A DNA stretch of 64,000 nt from LMUY01 sp965276785 (GCA_965276785.1 OZ255629.1:1674001-1738000); one strand, 5' to 3'. Counted from the stretch's first letter, positions 15,477-24,475 are shown. The notes: a model not told the origin generated them from the letters alone. Program-made: numbers and translations.

Positions 15477-16814
15477 TTAATTCGGACCGGGTTCGGCGTA
15501 GGGATTTTTGGTGCCGCGGAACTGCAGCCGGATGGGTGTGCCCGCCAACTGGAACGACTCGCGCAGGCCGCCGATGAGATAGCGGCGATAGTCCTCCGGC
15601 GTCTGTTCGGCGCGCGTGCCAAAGATCACAAAGGTCGGCGGCCGGGCTTTCGGCTGGGTGATGTAGCGCAGCTTGAGGCGGCGGCCATCCACCAGAGGCG
15701 CGGTGTGGCGTTCGAGCGCGGCCTCGAACCAACGGTTCAACTCTCCGGTGGGAACCCGCGTGTTCCAAACCTCCTGCGCCCGGCGCACGGCCGGCAGCAG
15801 CTTGTCGACGCCCGCGCCGGTGGCGGCCGACAGCGTCACCACCGGGATGCCGCGCAGCTGGGCCAGGCTGGTCTCCAGCCGGTCGGCCGCGGCGCGCCGG
15901 GCGGCGTTGCGGTCGGCCACCGCGTCCCACTTGTTCAGCGCCAGCACGCAGCCACGGCCTTCCCGTTCGATCAACCGGGCGATTTGCAGGTCCTGCTCAT
16001 GCAAGCCCTCCACGGCATCAACGCAGAGTACCACGGTCTCCGCCATCTTCAGTGCCTCGATGGCGGCCGAGGTGCTCATCTTCTCCAGCACGCCCTCCAC
16101 CCGCGCCTTGCGTCGCAGCCCGGCCGTGTCCACCAGCTCCACCGGGCCGACAGCATCGGCGAAGCGCAACGCAACCGCGTCGCGGGTGAGGCCGGGTTCG
16201 GGACCGGTGATCATGCGCTCTTCGCCCAACAGACGGTTCACCAGGGTGGACTTGCCAGCGTTGGGGCGGCCGACCACCGCCAGGCGGAGCGGGCGCTCCG
16301 GCTCGGAGGCCGCCGCCTGCTCCGGCAGGCGGTCGGCGATCTCGCCCATCAAATCGGCAAGTCCCTCGCCGTGTTCGGCCGATACCGGCAGGGGCTGGCC
16401 CAAGCCGAGCCGAAAGGCGTCGAGTGCCGCGTCGGCGCCCCCCCTGCCCTCCGCCTTGTTGGCCACCAGCAGCACGGGGCGGCCCTGGCGGCGCAGCCAG
16501 TTGGCGAAATGGCTGTCGGCCGGAGTAATGCCGGCGCGGGCGTCCACCACGAACACCACCAGGTCGGCCCCGCTCACCGCGGCCTCGGAGCTGGCGCGCA
16601 TGCGGCCAAACAGCGACTCGGGCGCGCTCTCTTCCAGCCCGGCGGTGTCCACCAGGCGCACCATCTTGCCGCGAAGCTGGGCGGTGGCGTCCTTGCGGTC
16701 GCGGGTGACGCCGGGCGTGTCGGAGACCAGGGCGTGACGGCGGCCGGCGAGGCGGTTGAACAGGGTGCTTTTGCCCACGTTCGGCCGCCCAGCGATCACC
16801 ACGACTGGGAGCAT
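15477..16814 (-). CDS. der: Ribosome biogenesis GTPase Der (EngA)
   Basis: A 445-residue essential GTPase for assembly of the 50S ribosomal subunit. Two tandem GTPase domains are present, each with its own P-loop (GRPNVGKST near residue 9 and GRPNAGKST near 183), switch and NKxD motifs (ANKAEG in the first, LNKWD in the second), then a C-terminal KH-like RNA-binding domain ending around LRFRGTKNPY. Length is usual for the family. It lies four bases after bamB on the same strand; the order yfgM-like, bamB, der is the same as in E. coli. Confidence 0.96.
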   Translation of the reverse strand: MLPVVVIAGRPNVGKSTLFNRLAGRRHALVSDTPGVTRDRKDATAQLRGKMVRLVDTAGLEESAPESLFGRMRASSEAAVSGADLVVFVVDARAGITPADSHFANWLRRQGRPVLLVANKAEGRGGADAALDAFRLGLGQPLPVSAEHGEGLADLMGEIADRLPEQAAASEPERPLRLAVVGRPNAGKSTLVNRLLGEERMITGPEPGLTRDAVALRFADAVGPVELVDTAGLRRKARVEGVLEKMSTSAAIEALKMAETVVLCVDAVEGLHEQDLQIARLIEREGRGCVLALNKWDAVADRNAARRAAADRLETSLAQLRGIPVVTLSAATGAGVDKLLPAVRRAQEVWNTRVPTGELNRWFEAALERHTAPLVDGRRLKLRYITQPKARPPTFVIFGTRAEQTPEDYRRYLIGGLRESFQLAGTPIRLQFRGTKNPYAEPGPN

Positions 16815-16818
16815 CGTC

Positions 16819-18162
16819 TCAGCCGAATGCCGTCAGCGTGCCGTCATCGGTCACCACGAACAACTTGCCGGAAGCGGCGACCAGCGACACGGACGGATGG
16901 TCGGGCAGCTTCTGCTCCCCGGCGATGGCGCCGGTGCCGGGGTTGACGGCGATCAGCCGGTTGGTCGAGCCGGCCAGGTAGAGGTAGTCGCCGCCGAGCA
17001 GCGGGCCGGTCCAGAAGATCGGGCCGCGTGCGCGCTCCTCGTTGTGGTAACGCGGTAATTGACTGAGCCAGCGCACGCGGCCGTCGATGGAGCTGAGGCA
17101 GGCCAAGGTCTGCTGGTCGGTCAGGACGAACATCCAGTCGCCGGCGACGCAAGGGGTCTGCTGTCCGGCGGCGTTGCGCTCCCAGATGCGACGGCCGGAG
17201 CGCAGGTCCAAGGCGACGATGAGGCCGCCGAGTCCGATGGCATAGACGCTGCCATTGTCGATCACCGGCAGGGCGCGAATGGCCGAGATGTCGGACAGGC
17301 CGGCGCGACCGCGGTTCGAGGCGAGGCTATCGCCCCACGCCAGCGTGCCGCTATCGGCCCGCAACGCCAGGAGATCGCCGGAGCCGAAGCCGGCTATCAC
17401 CAGGCCTTCGGCGACGGCCGGCGCCGGTTCGCCCAGGAAGCTGGTGGCCGTCTGAGTGGCTTGATAGGACCATAGCAGCTTGCCGCCGTCGACCGAGAGG
17501 CAGAGCAGGCGCTCGTCGATGGTAGGGACGAACAGCCTCCCATCCACCACGGTCGGCGCCGAGCGGGCCGGCGAGTCCAACGATACGCGCCAGGCGATCT
17601 TGCCCGTGTCCGGATTGAGGGCCAGCGTCTCTGCCCGTCCGGTGGTGGCGTACAGCACGCCCGCCGCCACGCCAAGGCCGCCGCCGACATTGGTGCTGCG
17701 ATCTTTCTTCGCCTGAGTGTCGGTGATCCAGGCGCGATTGCCGGATTCGAGGGCGAAGGCGCTGACCGCACCGTCCGAGTCCATGGTGAAGACGCGGCCG
17801 CCGGCGACGACGGGGGCGGCGGTTATCTTCCGCCGGTAGCCGCCGCCTTCGCCGATGGAGCGGTGCCAACTGGGCTTGAGGTTGCCGAGCGCGTGGTTGC
17901 CCATGACGTGGCTGGGCGTGTCGCCGGCCTGCAGCCAGTCGGCGTTCAGGACCGGCTTCGGCAGCGTAATCGGGCGGTGGTCCGCCGGATCAGCCTGCAG
18001 GCCGGCGAAACCGGGCAGCACCTGCTCCCGCTTGCCGGTCAGCGGGACTTTGTGGGCCTCGAACAAATCGTCGAACCAGGCGCAACCGGGCAGGGCTGCG
18101 GCGGCCATCAGGGCGACGGCGTTGCGCAGAGCGCGGCGGCGGCTGAGCGGGAAGCGGCTCAT
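16819..18162 (-). CDS. bamB: Outer membrane assembly lipoprotein BamB-like
   Basis: A 447-residue PQQ-type beta-propeller lipoprotein. The signal sequence ends in the lipobox LPGC, followed by repeated propeller blades with AAPVVAGGRVF, SAPTVVDGRLFVP and similar A/G..V...G..V units. BamB is the periplasmic scaffold of the BAM complex that inserts beta-barrel proteins. The start overlaps the stop of the preceding gene by four bases, and der follows at once. The conserved neighbourhood supports BamB over other PQQ-propeller proteins. Confidence 0.9.
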   Translation of the reverse strand: MSRFPLSRRRALRNAVALMAAAALPGCAWFDDLFEAHKVPLTGKREQVLPGFAGLQADPADHRPITLPKPVLNADWLQAGDTPSHVMGNHALGNLKPSWHRSIGEGGGYRRKITAAPVVAGGRVFTMDSDGAVSAFALESGNRAWITDTQAKKDRSTNVGGGLGVAAGVLYATTGRAETLALNPDTGKIAWRVSLDSPARSAPTVVDGRLFVPTIDERLLCLSVDGGKLLWSYQATQTATSFLGEPAPAVAEGLVIAGFGSGDLLALRADSGTLAWGDSLASNRGRAGLSDISAIRALPVIDNGSVYAIGLGGLIVALDLRSGRRIWERNAAGQQTPCVAGDWMFVLTDQQTLACLSSIDGRVRWLSQLPRYHNEERARGPIFWTGPLLGGDYLYLAGSTNRLIAVNPGTGAIAGEQKLPDHPSVSLVAASGKLFVVTDDGTLTAFG

Positions 18163-18836
18163 CCGCGCGGCTCCGGGGCGCCGAGCAGGGTGAGTAGCCC
18201 GCCGGCTCGGCCCCGTAAGCCCTGGGGCGCCGCCGGGTCGGTCGCAATGGCGGTGAGCAGCTTGGTGGCCTTGCCCGTGTCGCCTTGCCGAACGGCGACC
18301 AGCGCGTCCACCTCCTGGGCGAGCGGCCGCCAAGGATTGCCGGCCTGCTCGAGCGGCATGGTGCGGGCGGCGATGGCCGCCGGGTCGCCGGCATCGACCG
18401 AATGCTGCGCCCAGAGCAGCGCGCCCAAATTCCGCAGGGTCACGCCCGCGCCGTCCTCATGGCTCACGGTGTCCCACAGGCTCAGCGCGGCCGCTCGGTC
18501 GCCGGCGTCCCATCGCAGGGCGGCCTCGCGGAGTTGGGCCAGGAGGCGATAGCTGGCCGGGGCGGTGTGTGCCACGGCGGCAAAGGCATCGGCAGCCTTG
18601 GCCTGGCCAGCGGCGTCACCCGGGGCCACGGCATCGGCGGTGCGCATGGCGGCCAAGAACGGCGCGGCGGAGGCGGCGGACTGGCGCGCTTGCCACCATT
18701 GCCAGCCCTGCCAGCCGCCCACGCCACCCAGCACCAGTAGCAGAACGACGACCCCGAGCAGCCCCCAGCGCCGCAACAGAGCGCGGGCCCGCTCCGCGCG
18801 CATCTCCTCGTTCACTTCGTCAAAAATATCGGCCAA
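18159..18836 (-). CDS. YfgM-like tetratricopeptide membrane protein
   Basis: A 225-residue protein with a cytoplasmic N-terminus (MADIFDEVNEEMRAERARAL), one membrane segment (about 24-45) and a periplasmic TPR-like helical domain. This layout and position match YfgM, an ancillary subunit at the SecYEG translocon that cooperates with periplasmic chaperones. It heads the three-gene unit with bamB and der. Confidence 0.85.
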   Translation of the reverse strand: MADIFDEVNEEMRAERARALLRRWGLLGVVVLLLVLGGVGGWQGWQWWQARQSAASAAPFLAAMRTADAVAPGDAAGQAKAADAFAAVAHTAPASYRLLAQLREAALRWDAGDRAAALSLWDTVSHEDGAGVTLRNLGALLWAQHSVDAGDPAAIAARTMPLEQAGNPWRPLAQEVDALVAVRQGDTGKATKLLTAIATDPAAPQGLRGRAGGLLTLLGAPEPRG

Positions 18837-18935
18837 TACAGCTCACTCTCGCCTGGGCAGTCCAAGGCGCGGGACCATAGCGGCGGCCCTGGCAAGGGGA
18901 AACCCTCTGTTCATCTTTGCATGGTGTAGTGCCGC

Positions 18936-19334
18936 ATGACCTTCCCGTTCCGCGCGCTGCGCCGACTGCTGCTTCCATGTCTCTGTCTGGGCCTGCTCGG
19001 CGGCTGCGCCGGGGCGGAGGCGGTGGTCGCCGTGGAGGGCACGAGCGACATGGTGTTCGGCCGCGGCATCGCCGATATCGGGGTCTCGGCGGTGACCGGG
19101 CGGGATTGCTCGGCCGTCCGGCTGGACAAGGGACTGCCCTACTGCGCGCCGCGCGGCACGCTGCCGGCGCCGCCACCGTTCTGCACGAAAACCATCGGCA
19201 CGGTGACTTGCTGGACAAATCCGCAGGATTTTGCCTCGCTGCCGCACCAAGTGGCGGACACGCCGGCGCTGACCGCCGAGCAGACCAAACTGATCAAGGC
19301 ACGCTGGCCGGCGTTCCTCAATGTTTGGGATTGA
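18936..19334 (+). CDS. Small lipoprotein of unknown function
   Basis: A 132-residue predicted lipoprotein: basic start, hydrophobic stretch and lipobox LLGGC (Cys23). After it come GRGIADIGVSAVTGRDCSAVR and a paired-cysteine segment FCTKTIGTVTCW that recurs in small envelope proteins of Rhodospirillales. It is divergent from the yfgM-like gene, separated by 99 bases. Function unknown. Confidence 0.75.
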   Translation: MTFPFRALRRLLLPCLCLGLLGGCAGAEAVVAVEGTSDMVFGRGIADIGVSAVTGRDCSAVRLDKGLPYCAPRGTLPAPPPFCTKTIGTVTCWTNPQDFASLPHQVADTPALTAEQTKLIKARWPAFLNVWD

Positions 19335-19425
19335 CGCTATGCCCAGGGTGTCAGCCGCCGCGCGCATCTTGATGCGGGCGTCACCGGCGCGGCCCCGCAT
19401 CGCAATGCAGGCGACATGGATGGGA

Positions 19426-20739
19426 TTAGCGGAACCGCACCGCACGCCCGATGGGCGTCCCGAGCACCTCGTCATCGCGCATCACCGCTTGGCCGCGGAT
19501 GATGGTGGCGACCGGCCAGCCGGTGACGCGCACGCCATCGAATGGCGTCCAGCCGCAGGGGGACGCGATCCAGGCGTCCTCAATGGTCCGCTCGCGCTTG
19601 AGGTCGACTAGGGTGAAGTCGGCGTCATACCCGGCGGCGAGGCGCCCCTTGCCGACGGCGCCATAGACGCGGGCAGGGCCGGCGCTCATCAGGTCGGCCA
19701 TGCGCGCGAGGCTGAGCCGGCCGGCGGCCACGTGGTTGAGCATGACCGGCACCAGGGTCTGCACGCCAGTGAGGCCTGCCGGCACCTCGGGCCAGGGCTT
19801 GAGCTTGGCGGCGCGCGGGTGGGGGGCGTGGTCGCTGCCGATGGTGTCCACGGTGCCGTCCGCCACCGCGCGCCAAGCGGCATCGTGGTGTTCCTTGCCG
19901 CGGATCGGAGGGTTCATCACGCCGAAGCCGCCCAAGCGATCGTAGACGTCCGGCGCCCATTGGGTGAGATGGTTCACCAGCAGCTCGACCGTCGCCACAT
20001 CGCGTGCGTCTCGCAATAGGCCGAGCTCGGCGGCGGTGGAGACGTGGAGGATGTGGGCCGGGCGGCCGGTCTTGCGGGCGAGCGCCAGCAGGCGGCCTGT
20101 GCCAAGGATGGCGCATTCCTCGTCGCGCCATTCCATGTGGCTGCGATAGGGCATGCCGGAGTGGAACAGCTTCTTGCGTTCCTGCAGCCGGTATTCATCC
20201 TCGCTGTGGAAGGCGACCACGCGGCGGCCGGAACGCATCACCGCCTCCAGGCTCGCATCATCCTCGATCAGCAGGTCTCCAGTGGAGCTGCCGGCGAACA
20301 CCTTGATGGCGCAGACGCCGGGCAGCGACTCGAGCGTGGCGAGGTCCGGCGTATTGGCGCGGGTGGCGCCGACGTAGAGGCCGATATCGCACCAGCTCGC
20401 CTGCCCGGCGTAGTCCCGCTTCCAGGCCAGCCGCTCGGCGTCGGTCATCGGCGGCGTGGTGTTGGGCATGTCGAACACGGCCGTGAGCCCACCGAGGATA
20501 GCCGCCTTGGTGCCGGTGGGGATGGTCTCGACCGCCGGGTCGCCGGGATCGCGCAGATGCACATGGGGGTCGATCAAGCCCGGCAGGACGTGCAGGCCGG
20601 TGGCATCGATCACCGTGTCCGCCGTGCCGGTGGCGCCGAGGGCAGCGATGCGGCCGTCCCGCACCCCGATACCGGTTCGGTATTCGCCCCAGGGCAGCAC
20701 GGCGGTGCCGCCTTGGATCAGCAGGTCGAAATGCTCCAT
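19426..20739 (-). CDS. pyrC: Dihydroorotase (class I)
   Basis: A 437-residue zinc amidohydrolase that cyclises N-carbamoyl-aspartate to dihydroorotate in pyrimidine synthesis. Landmarks are the metal motif DPHVHLRDPG, the carbamylated-lysine region CAIKVFAGSS, histidines in AFHSEDEYR and ILHVSTAAE, and the catalytic GSDHAPHP. The AllB/PyrC class can also include allantoinases; MNPPIRGKEHHDAAW and length favour dihydroorotase, though RutA-like pyrimidine catabolism genes elsewhere in the window make a hydantoinase-type role worth keeping in mind. I start at 20739 where the family begins; upstream codons belong to a shadow of crcB. Confidence 0.88.
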   Translation of the reverse strand: MEHFDLLIQGGTAVLPWGEYRTGIGVRDGRIAALGATGTADTVIDATGLHVLPGLIDPHVHLRDPGDPAVETIPTGTKAAILGGLTAVFDMPNTTPPMTDAERLAWKRDYAGQASWCDIGLYVGATRANTPDLATLESLPGVCAIKVFAGSSTGDLLIEDDASLEAVMRSGRRVVAFHSEDEYRLQERKKLFHSGMPYRSHMEWRDEECAILGTGRLLALARKTGRPAHILHVSTAAELGLLRDARDVATVELLVNHLTQWAPDVYDRLGGFGVMNPPIRGKEHHDAAWRAVADGTVDTIGSDHAPHPRAAKLKPWPEVPAGLTGVQTLVPVMLNHVAAGRLSLARMADLMSAGPARVYGAVGKGRLAAGYDADFTLVDLKRERTIEDAWIASPCGWTPFDGVRVTGWPVATIIRGQAVMRDDEVLGTPIGRAVRFR

Positions 20740-20753
20740 GGCCGGGGGCGCTC

Positions 20754-21143
20754 CTACTTCAAGGCGGCCGCAGCGTAGTGCCCGGCGGCGACCGCGGCCA
20801 GGCACAGCGCCACCGACGTTGCGACGTTGGCGCAAGCCGGAGCGACCCGGCCGTCGCGCAGCAAGTCGAGCGTTTGCAGGCTGAACGAGGAGAAGGTGGT
20901 GAAGCCGCCGCAAACCCCGGTCATGACGAAGGCGCGGATATCGAGTGGCTCGGCAAACCGACTGTCGCCGGCGGTGAGGGTGGCGAAAGCGCCGATGACG
21001 AAGGAGCCGATACCGTTGATGGCGACAGTGCCCCAAGGGAAATCCGGACCGGTGAGGCGCAGCAGCGCGACGGTGAGATAGCCGCGGCCGAGGCTGCCGA
21101 TGGCGCCGCCGATGGCGATGGCGAGATAGGTGGTGAGCGACAT
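20754..21143 (-). CDS. crcB: Fluoride exporter CrcB
   Basis: A 129-residue, four-helix membrane protein of the CrcB/Fluc family, which forms dual-topology dimers that let fluoride leave the cell. Family signatures are GGAIGSLGRGYL, GTVAINGIGSFVIG and the pore segment GVCGGFTTFSSFSLQ. No fluoride riboswitch can be recognised in the 100 bases upstream. It is 14 bases before pyrC and may be cotranscribed. Confidence 0.95.
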   Translation of the reverse strand: MSLTTYLAIAIGGAIGSLGRGYLTVALLRLTGPDFPWGTVAINGIGSFVIGAFATLTAGDSRFAEPLDIRAFVMTGVCGGFTTFSSFSLQTLDLLRDGRVAPACANVATSVALCLAAVAAGHYAAAALK

Positions 21144-21216
21144 CGGCGGCAGCCTAACTGCGTTCGGTTGCGGCTGCACGCGTTCTTCCCCAACGCTGTT
21201 CCTTGCGTGCGGCGGT

Positions 21217-21241
21217 GGTGGGTTGCGGAGGGCAACCCACC
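21217..21241. repeat. Palindromic repeat GGTGGGTTGC/GCAACCCACC
   Basis: A perfect ten-base-pair stem with the loop GGAGG, followed by CTACG. It abuts the stop codon of the MFS gene (21242). A matching copy is at 49958-49982 and a degenerate one at 989-1050. Likely an extragenic palindromic (REP/MITE-like) element that may serve as a terminator. Confidence 0.7.
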
Positions 21242-22585
21242 CTACGCGACGTTGGGCAGCATCCCGGAGATGCGTTCGGCGACGGCCGCGTCGTACAGCC
21301 GCTGCTCGGCCTGCTTGTGGGCGAGGCTGAAGCGGATCAGCGTAGTCGCGACGGCGCAGATGATGGCCGTCAGACCGAGGATGAACAGGCACTGGGTGAT
21401 GCTGCCAAGGCCGCGAAGCAGAAAGCCGGCAGCGACGCCGCCGACATTGCCGCCCGCGCCGACGATGCCGGTGACGCCGCCGAGAACCTTGCGGTCGACG
21501 AACGGCACCAAAGCGTAGAGCGAGCCGCAGGCCATGTGCGTGAACAGGCCGAAAGCCAGCATCGCGGTGATCGCCGTGCCCACCACGTCGGCGCGCGAGA
21601 AGGCCAGCAGTCCGATGCCTTCCCCGAGCAGCAGCAGCGCCAGCAGCCAGGTGCGGCCCGAAAGTCCGGCGCGGCGGGCCACCCGGTCCGATAGGATGCC
21701 GCCCAGGGCGCGGGCGAACAGGGCCAGCAAGCCAAACGAGCCCGCGGCGTAGCCAGCCTGCACCAGGCTGAGATGGAAGCGCTCGAAGTAGTAGCCGGCA
21801 GCGACGCCGTGGATGAATAGCTCCACGCCGAACGATGCGCCGTAGCACGCCGCGAGGATCCAAACACGGTAGTTGCGGGCCGCCACCGAGATGACGTCCC
21901 AGCCGCCCTTCTTACCGCTTTCGACTGCAACGCCGCGGCGGCGCAGGTCGGGAATGTCGCCTTCTGGCGTGTCTTGCGTGTATTTCCAATACAGCACCGC
22001 CGTGATCAGCATGAGCAGGCCGGGGACGATCATAGCCAGCCGCCAACTCAGGCTCGCGGTTAGCCCGAGAGCGAGAATGGCGGTGAAGATCAGCGGCATC
22101 ACGGTCTGCGTCACGCCGCCGCCGGCGTTGCCCCAGCCGCCTACGGTCGCATTGGCGGTGCCGACCACGTTCGGAGCGAACATGACCGAGGTGTGGTACT
22201 GGGTAATGACGAAGCTTGCGCCGATGACGCCGATGGCCAGGCGGAACACCAGGAAGGACAGGTAAGACCAAGCGAAGGCGATGCCGATGACGGGAATGGC
22301 GCCGAGGATCAGCAAGGCGGTATAGGTTCGGCGCGGGCCGTATTTGTCGCACATCGGACCGATGGCGGCACGGGCGATGATGGTGATGGCAACCGCGGCG
22401 ATGTTGATGTTGGCGATCTGGGCTCCCGTGAGGCCGTAATCGTTCTTGATGGTGGACATAAGCGGGGCGACGGCGAACCAGGCGAAGAAGCAGACGAAGA
22501 ACGCCAACCAAGTGAGATGGAACGCCCGCATGGGGGCGCTGCTTAAGCTGAACAAGTCGATACGCGTCGCTTTACGCGAGACCAT
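21242..22585 (-). CDS. NarK/NrtP-type nitrate/nitrite transporter (MFS)
   Basis: A 447-residue major facilitator with twelve membrane segments. FHLTWLAFFVCFFAWFAVAP near the start and the glycine-rich stretches NATVGGWGNAGGGVTQ and GIVGAGGNVGGVAAGF are the nitrate signature regions of the nitrate/nitrite porter family. It would import nitrate or exchange it for nitrite. I start at 22585, where GAGGAG is well placed. No nitrate or nitrite reductase gene is nearby, so it stands alone here. Confidence 0.85.
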   Translation of the reverse strand: MVSRKATRIDLFSLSSAPMRAFHLTWLAFFVCFFAWFAVAPLMSTIKNDYGLTGAQIANINIAAVAITIIARAAIGPMCDKYGPRRTYTALLILGAIPVIGIAFAWSYLSFLVFRLAIGVIGASFVITQYHTSVMFAPNVVGTANATVGGWGNAGGGVTQTVMPLIFTAILALGLTASLSWRLAMIVPGLLMLITAVLYWKYTQDTPEGDIPDLRRRGVAVESGKKGGWDVISVAARNYRVWILAACYGASFGVELFIHGVAAGYYFERFHLSLVQAGYAAGSFGLLALFARALGGILSDRVARRAGLSGRTWLLALLLLGEGIGLLAFSRADVVGTAITAMLAFGLFTHMACGSLYALVPFVDRKVLGGVTGIVGAGGNVGGVAAGFLLRGLGSITQCLFILGLTAIICAVATTLIRFSLAHKQAEQRLYDAAVAERISGMLPNVA

Positions 22586-23167
22586 CTCGTGTCTCCTCGA
22601 TTGAAAGATCAGTGCCACATCGCGCTGGGCGTCGATGCTGGTCAGCCGCAAACCAGTGCGATCTACGGACGGGCGGCGAAGCGCCGACGACCGCGGTTGC
22701 ATTGTCCGCCGAATACACGCTGCCGTGACAGCGCGCAAAGCATTCATGCAAGAAAAACGCTTGAACAGCGGGCATTCGCCTAGACTGAAGGCAATGATCC
22801 GGTGGTGAGGCTAAGGATTGTGCAACCCTATTGGGTGGGTTGGCTGCGCTGTGTCAGCGGCGTCGGTTTGCCGGTGACGCGAGCCACTGCAGCCTGCGTG
22901 CTTGACGTGCGGTGCGGATGCGGGCCGGGCATGGCAGAACGAGTCGGGCCGCATCGACCGGGCTGCTGCGAGTCGTTACGCATTGCATGTCAGCGGGGCA
23001 CGGCGCAGCAAGGTGCAGCCTATGCGCATTGGGCAGCTCCCAGGTCTTTTTGGTTGAGCGTTGCGAAGCTAAAGTTTGTGATTGTTCCTGTCTCGGGCCA
23101 TATCGACAGCCGGGCCAAGCGATTCGTGCGAGTATGAAGCGTGATCGCCAGTGGAGATATCGAACCA
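22586..23167. other. Long intergenic region without a recognised gene
   Basis: About 580 bases between divergent genes. The reading frames here are short, lack ribosome binding sites and do not show third-position GC bias. Nothing recognisable as an RNA gene was found. It must contain the promoters of the nitrate transporter and of the small basic protein; a fragment GGGTGGGTTG near 22835 echoes the palindromic repeat. Confidence 0.5.
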
Positions 23168-23509
23168 ATGCTTAAAGCCGAAACGACATCAGTCCGCGCT
23201 CCCCGCGGCACCAAGCCGGTCAGCCAGGCGTTTTTCAGTGCCCTGGATGCTGTTCCCGAAGCGTCGCGAGCCGCTGTGGCAAAGGCGGCGCAGGCGATGA
23301 TCCGGGATGAGTTGAAGACCCGGCGGGAGAAAACAAAGGCGGCCGTGATGAAGCAGAAAGCGCGGGCCAAGACGACTATGGCGGCGGTTGAGCCGGCACC
23401 GAAAGCGAGCGGGCGCGGCGGGACAAAGCTTGTGGCGAAAACCAATGGCGCACTACAGCCGCCGAAGCGGCGGGCTCGCAAAACGCAACCAGCGCCCGAA
23501 ACCACCTGA
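23168..23509 (+). CDS. Small basic alanine/lysine-rich protein
   Basis: A 113-residue, strongly basic protein of unknown function. Residues about 15-60 form a helix-prone segment (VSQAFFSALDAVPEASRAAV, then KAAQAMIRDELKTRREKTK); the rest is an A/K/P/R-rich disordered tail ending in PPKRRARKTQPAPETT. Composition resembles the tail of the HU-like protein encoded convergently next to it, so nucleic-acid association is plausible. The start could also be a GTG at 23141; GGAG is loosely placed before 23168. Confidence 0.55.
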   Translation: MLKAETTSVRAPRGTKPVSQAFFSALDAVPEASRAAVAKAAQAMIRDELKTRREKTKAAVMKQKARAKTTMAAVEPAPKASGRGGTKLVAKTNGALQPPKRRARKTQPAPETT

Positions 23510-23517
23510 TGCGTCGG

Positions 23518-23573
23518 GCGGTGCCGGGCTAAGAGACCTGAAGCGATCAGGCTTCGGCAAATCCCGGCACCGC
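23518..23573. terminator. Bidirectional terminator-like cruciform
   Basis: GCGGTGCCGGG (23518-23528) pairs perfectly with CCCGGCACCGC (23563-23573), and a smaller hairpin GAAGC/GCTTC lies inside the loop. The structure fills the 68-base gap between two convergent stop codons, which is the usual site of a two-way terminator. Confidence 0.55.
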
Positions 23574-23577
23574 GGAG

Positions 23578-24066
23578 TCACACCGCTTCTTTGAGTTCCT
23601 TGGCTGCCCGAAACGCGATTTTGCGGCTGGCCTTGATCTGGATCGGTTCACCGGTCGCGGGATTGCGGCCCATGCGCGCCGGGCGGTTCTTTACCTCGAT
23701 GATGCCGACGCCGCCGATGCGAACGCGGTCGCCGTCTTTCAGGTGGGCGACGACCATGCCGAACACGTCGGCCAACAGCGCATCGGCTTGCTTCTTTGGC
23801 ATGTCCTGCTTTTCGGCCAACGCCGCGGCCATATGCTTGGTGGTGACCGTCACGACCGGTTTGGCGACTGGCTTGGCTAGGCGTCCGCTTGCCTTTGCTG
23901 GCGCCTTGGACGCGGCGGGCTTGACGGACGCTGCCGCCTTGGCACCGGTCCTGCCTGGAGGAGCCTTGGCCGCCGCGGCCTTGGCCGAGCCCGTGCCCGC
24001 GGCTGGCGCCTTGACCGCAGAGGAGGTTTTCGCTGCCGCTGGGGTGCTCGTTGTTCTTTTCGCCAT
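23578..24066 (-). CDS. HU-family DNA-binding protein with basic N-terminal tail
   Basis: A 162-residue nucleoid protein. The HU/IHF domain is the C-terminal ~90 residues: the DNA-arm region VGIIEVKNRPARMGRNPATG and the end IKASRKIAFRAAKELKEAV are canonical. The N-terminal ~70 residues are a low-complexity tail of alanine, lysine and proline (repeated KAPA and AAK units) like eukaryotic linker-histone tails; ordinary HU has no such extension. It binds DNA without strong sequence preference and bends it. Such extended HU proteins are known in several lineages, with the tail most often at the C-terminus, so the N-terminal position is notable. Confidence 0.85.
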   Translation of the reverse strand: MAKRTTSTPAAAKTSSAVKAPAAGTGSAKAAAAKAPPGRTGAKAAASVKPAASKAPAKASGRLAKPVAKPVVTVTTKHMAAALAEKQDMPKKQADALLADVFGMVVAHLKDGDRVRIGGVGIIEVKNRPARMGRNPATGEPIQIKASRKIAFRAAKELKEAV

Positions 24067-24306
24067 TGTCGGAGTCTCCGCGAGTTGCCGTTCCTTGTCA
24101 CGGAAAACATGCGAGCGCCCGCGACACAAGCCTTGATCAAAGGACAGGCAGCAGTTCTGGCGCAAACAGCGCCGACGCCGGGTCGCTTGGCCGCCGGCGC
24201 CGAGGCCCGACCAAGCGGGCCGCCCGCCCGACACGTGACAATTCAGCGGTTCGTGAGGGGCCAGGCTCTTGTCTACTTCCGATGCGTGGTTAAAGAAGGA
24301 GCTACG

Positions 24307-24363
24307 ATGCAAGAACGGCTGCCGCCACTCCTGACGGTACATTTGCGCTGCCCGGCCGATTAG
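24307..24363 (+). CDS. Possible 18-residue leader peptide upstream of act operon
   Basis: A short frame encoding MQERLPPLLTVHLRCPAD, with AAGGAG seven bases before its ATG, the best ribosome binding site in the neighbourhood. It ends about 110 bases before actA and is followed by a T/G-rich stretch (24364-24392). The strong initiation site with so short a product suggests a leader peptide that tunes the downstream respiratory operon, or a small protein in its own right. No attenuator hairpins are obvious. This is inference from position and initiation signals only. Confidence 0.35.
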   Translation: MQERLPPLLTVHLRCPAD

Positions 24364-24475
24364 TATTTTGGTTGTTTGGGGGTTGTTTTGAGCAAGGCAA
24401 AGTGTTGTCGCTAAACCATCGGCCTGATTGCTCCGGTCTGCATCCGGCAATGCTTCGCGCCGAAGGGCGCGTCTG

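Noticed and set aside
15318..16946. 542-codon plus-strand frame opposite der
   Set aside because: der is certain from its two GTPase domains; the antisense product has no known motif and skewed composition.
21144..21216. Fluoride riboswitch before crcB
   Set aside because: The conserved pseudoknot elements of the crcB motif RNA could not be found upstream of the gene.
22802..23137. 111-codon frame in the long gap before the small basic protein
   Set aside because: No ribosome binding site, no third-position GC bias and overlap with equally long frames on both strands.
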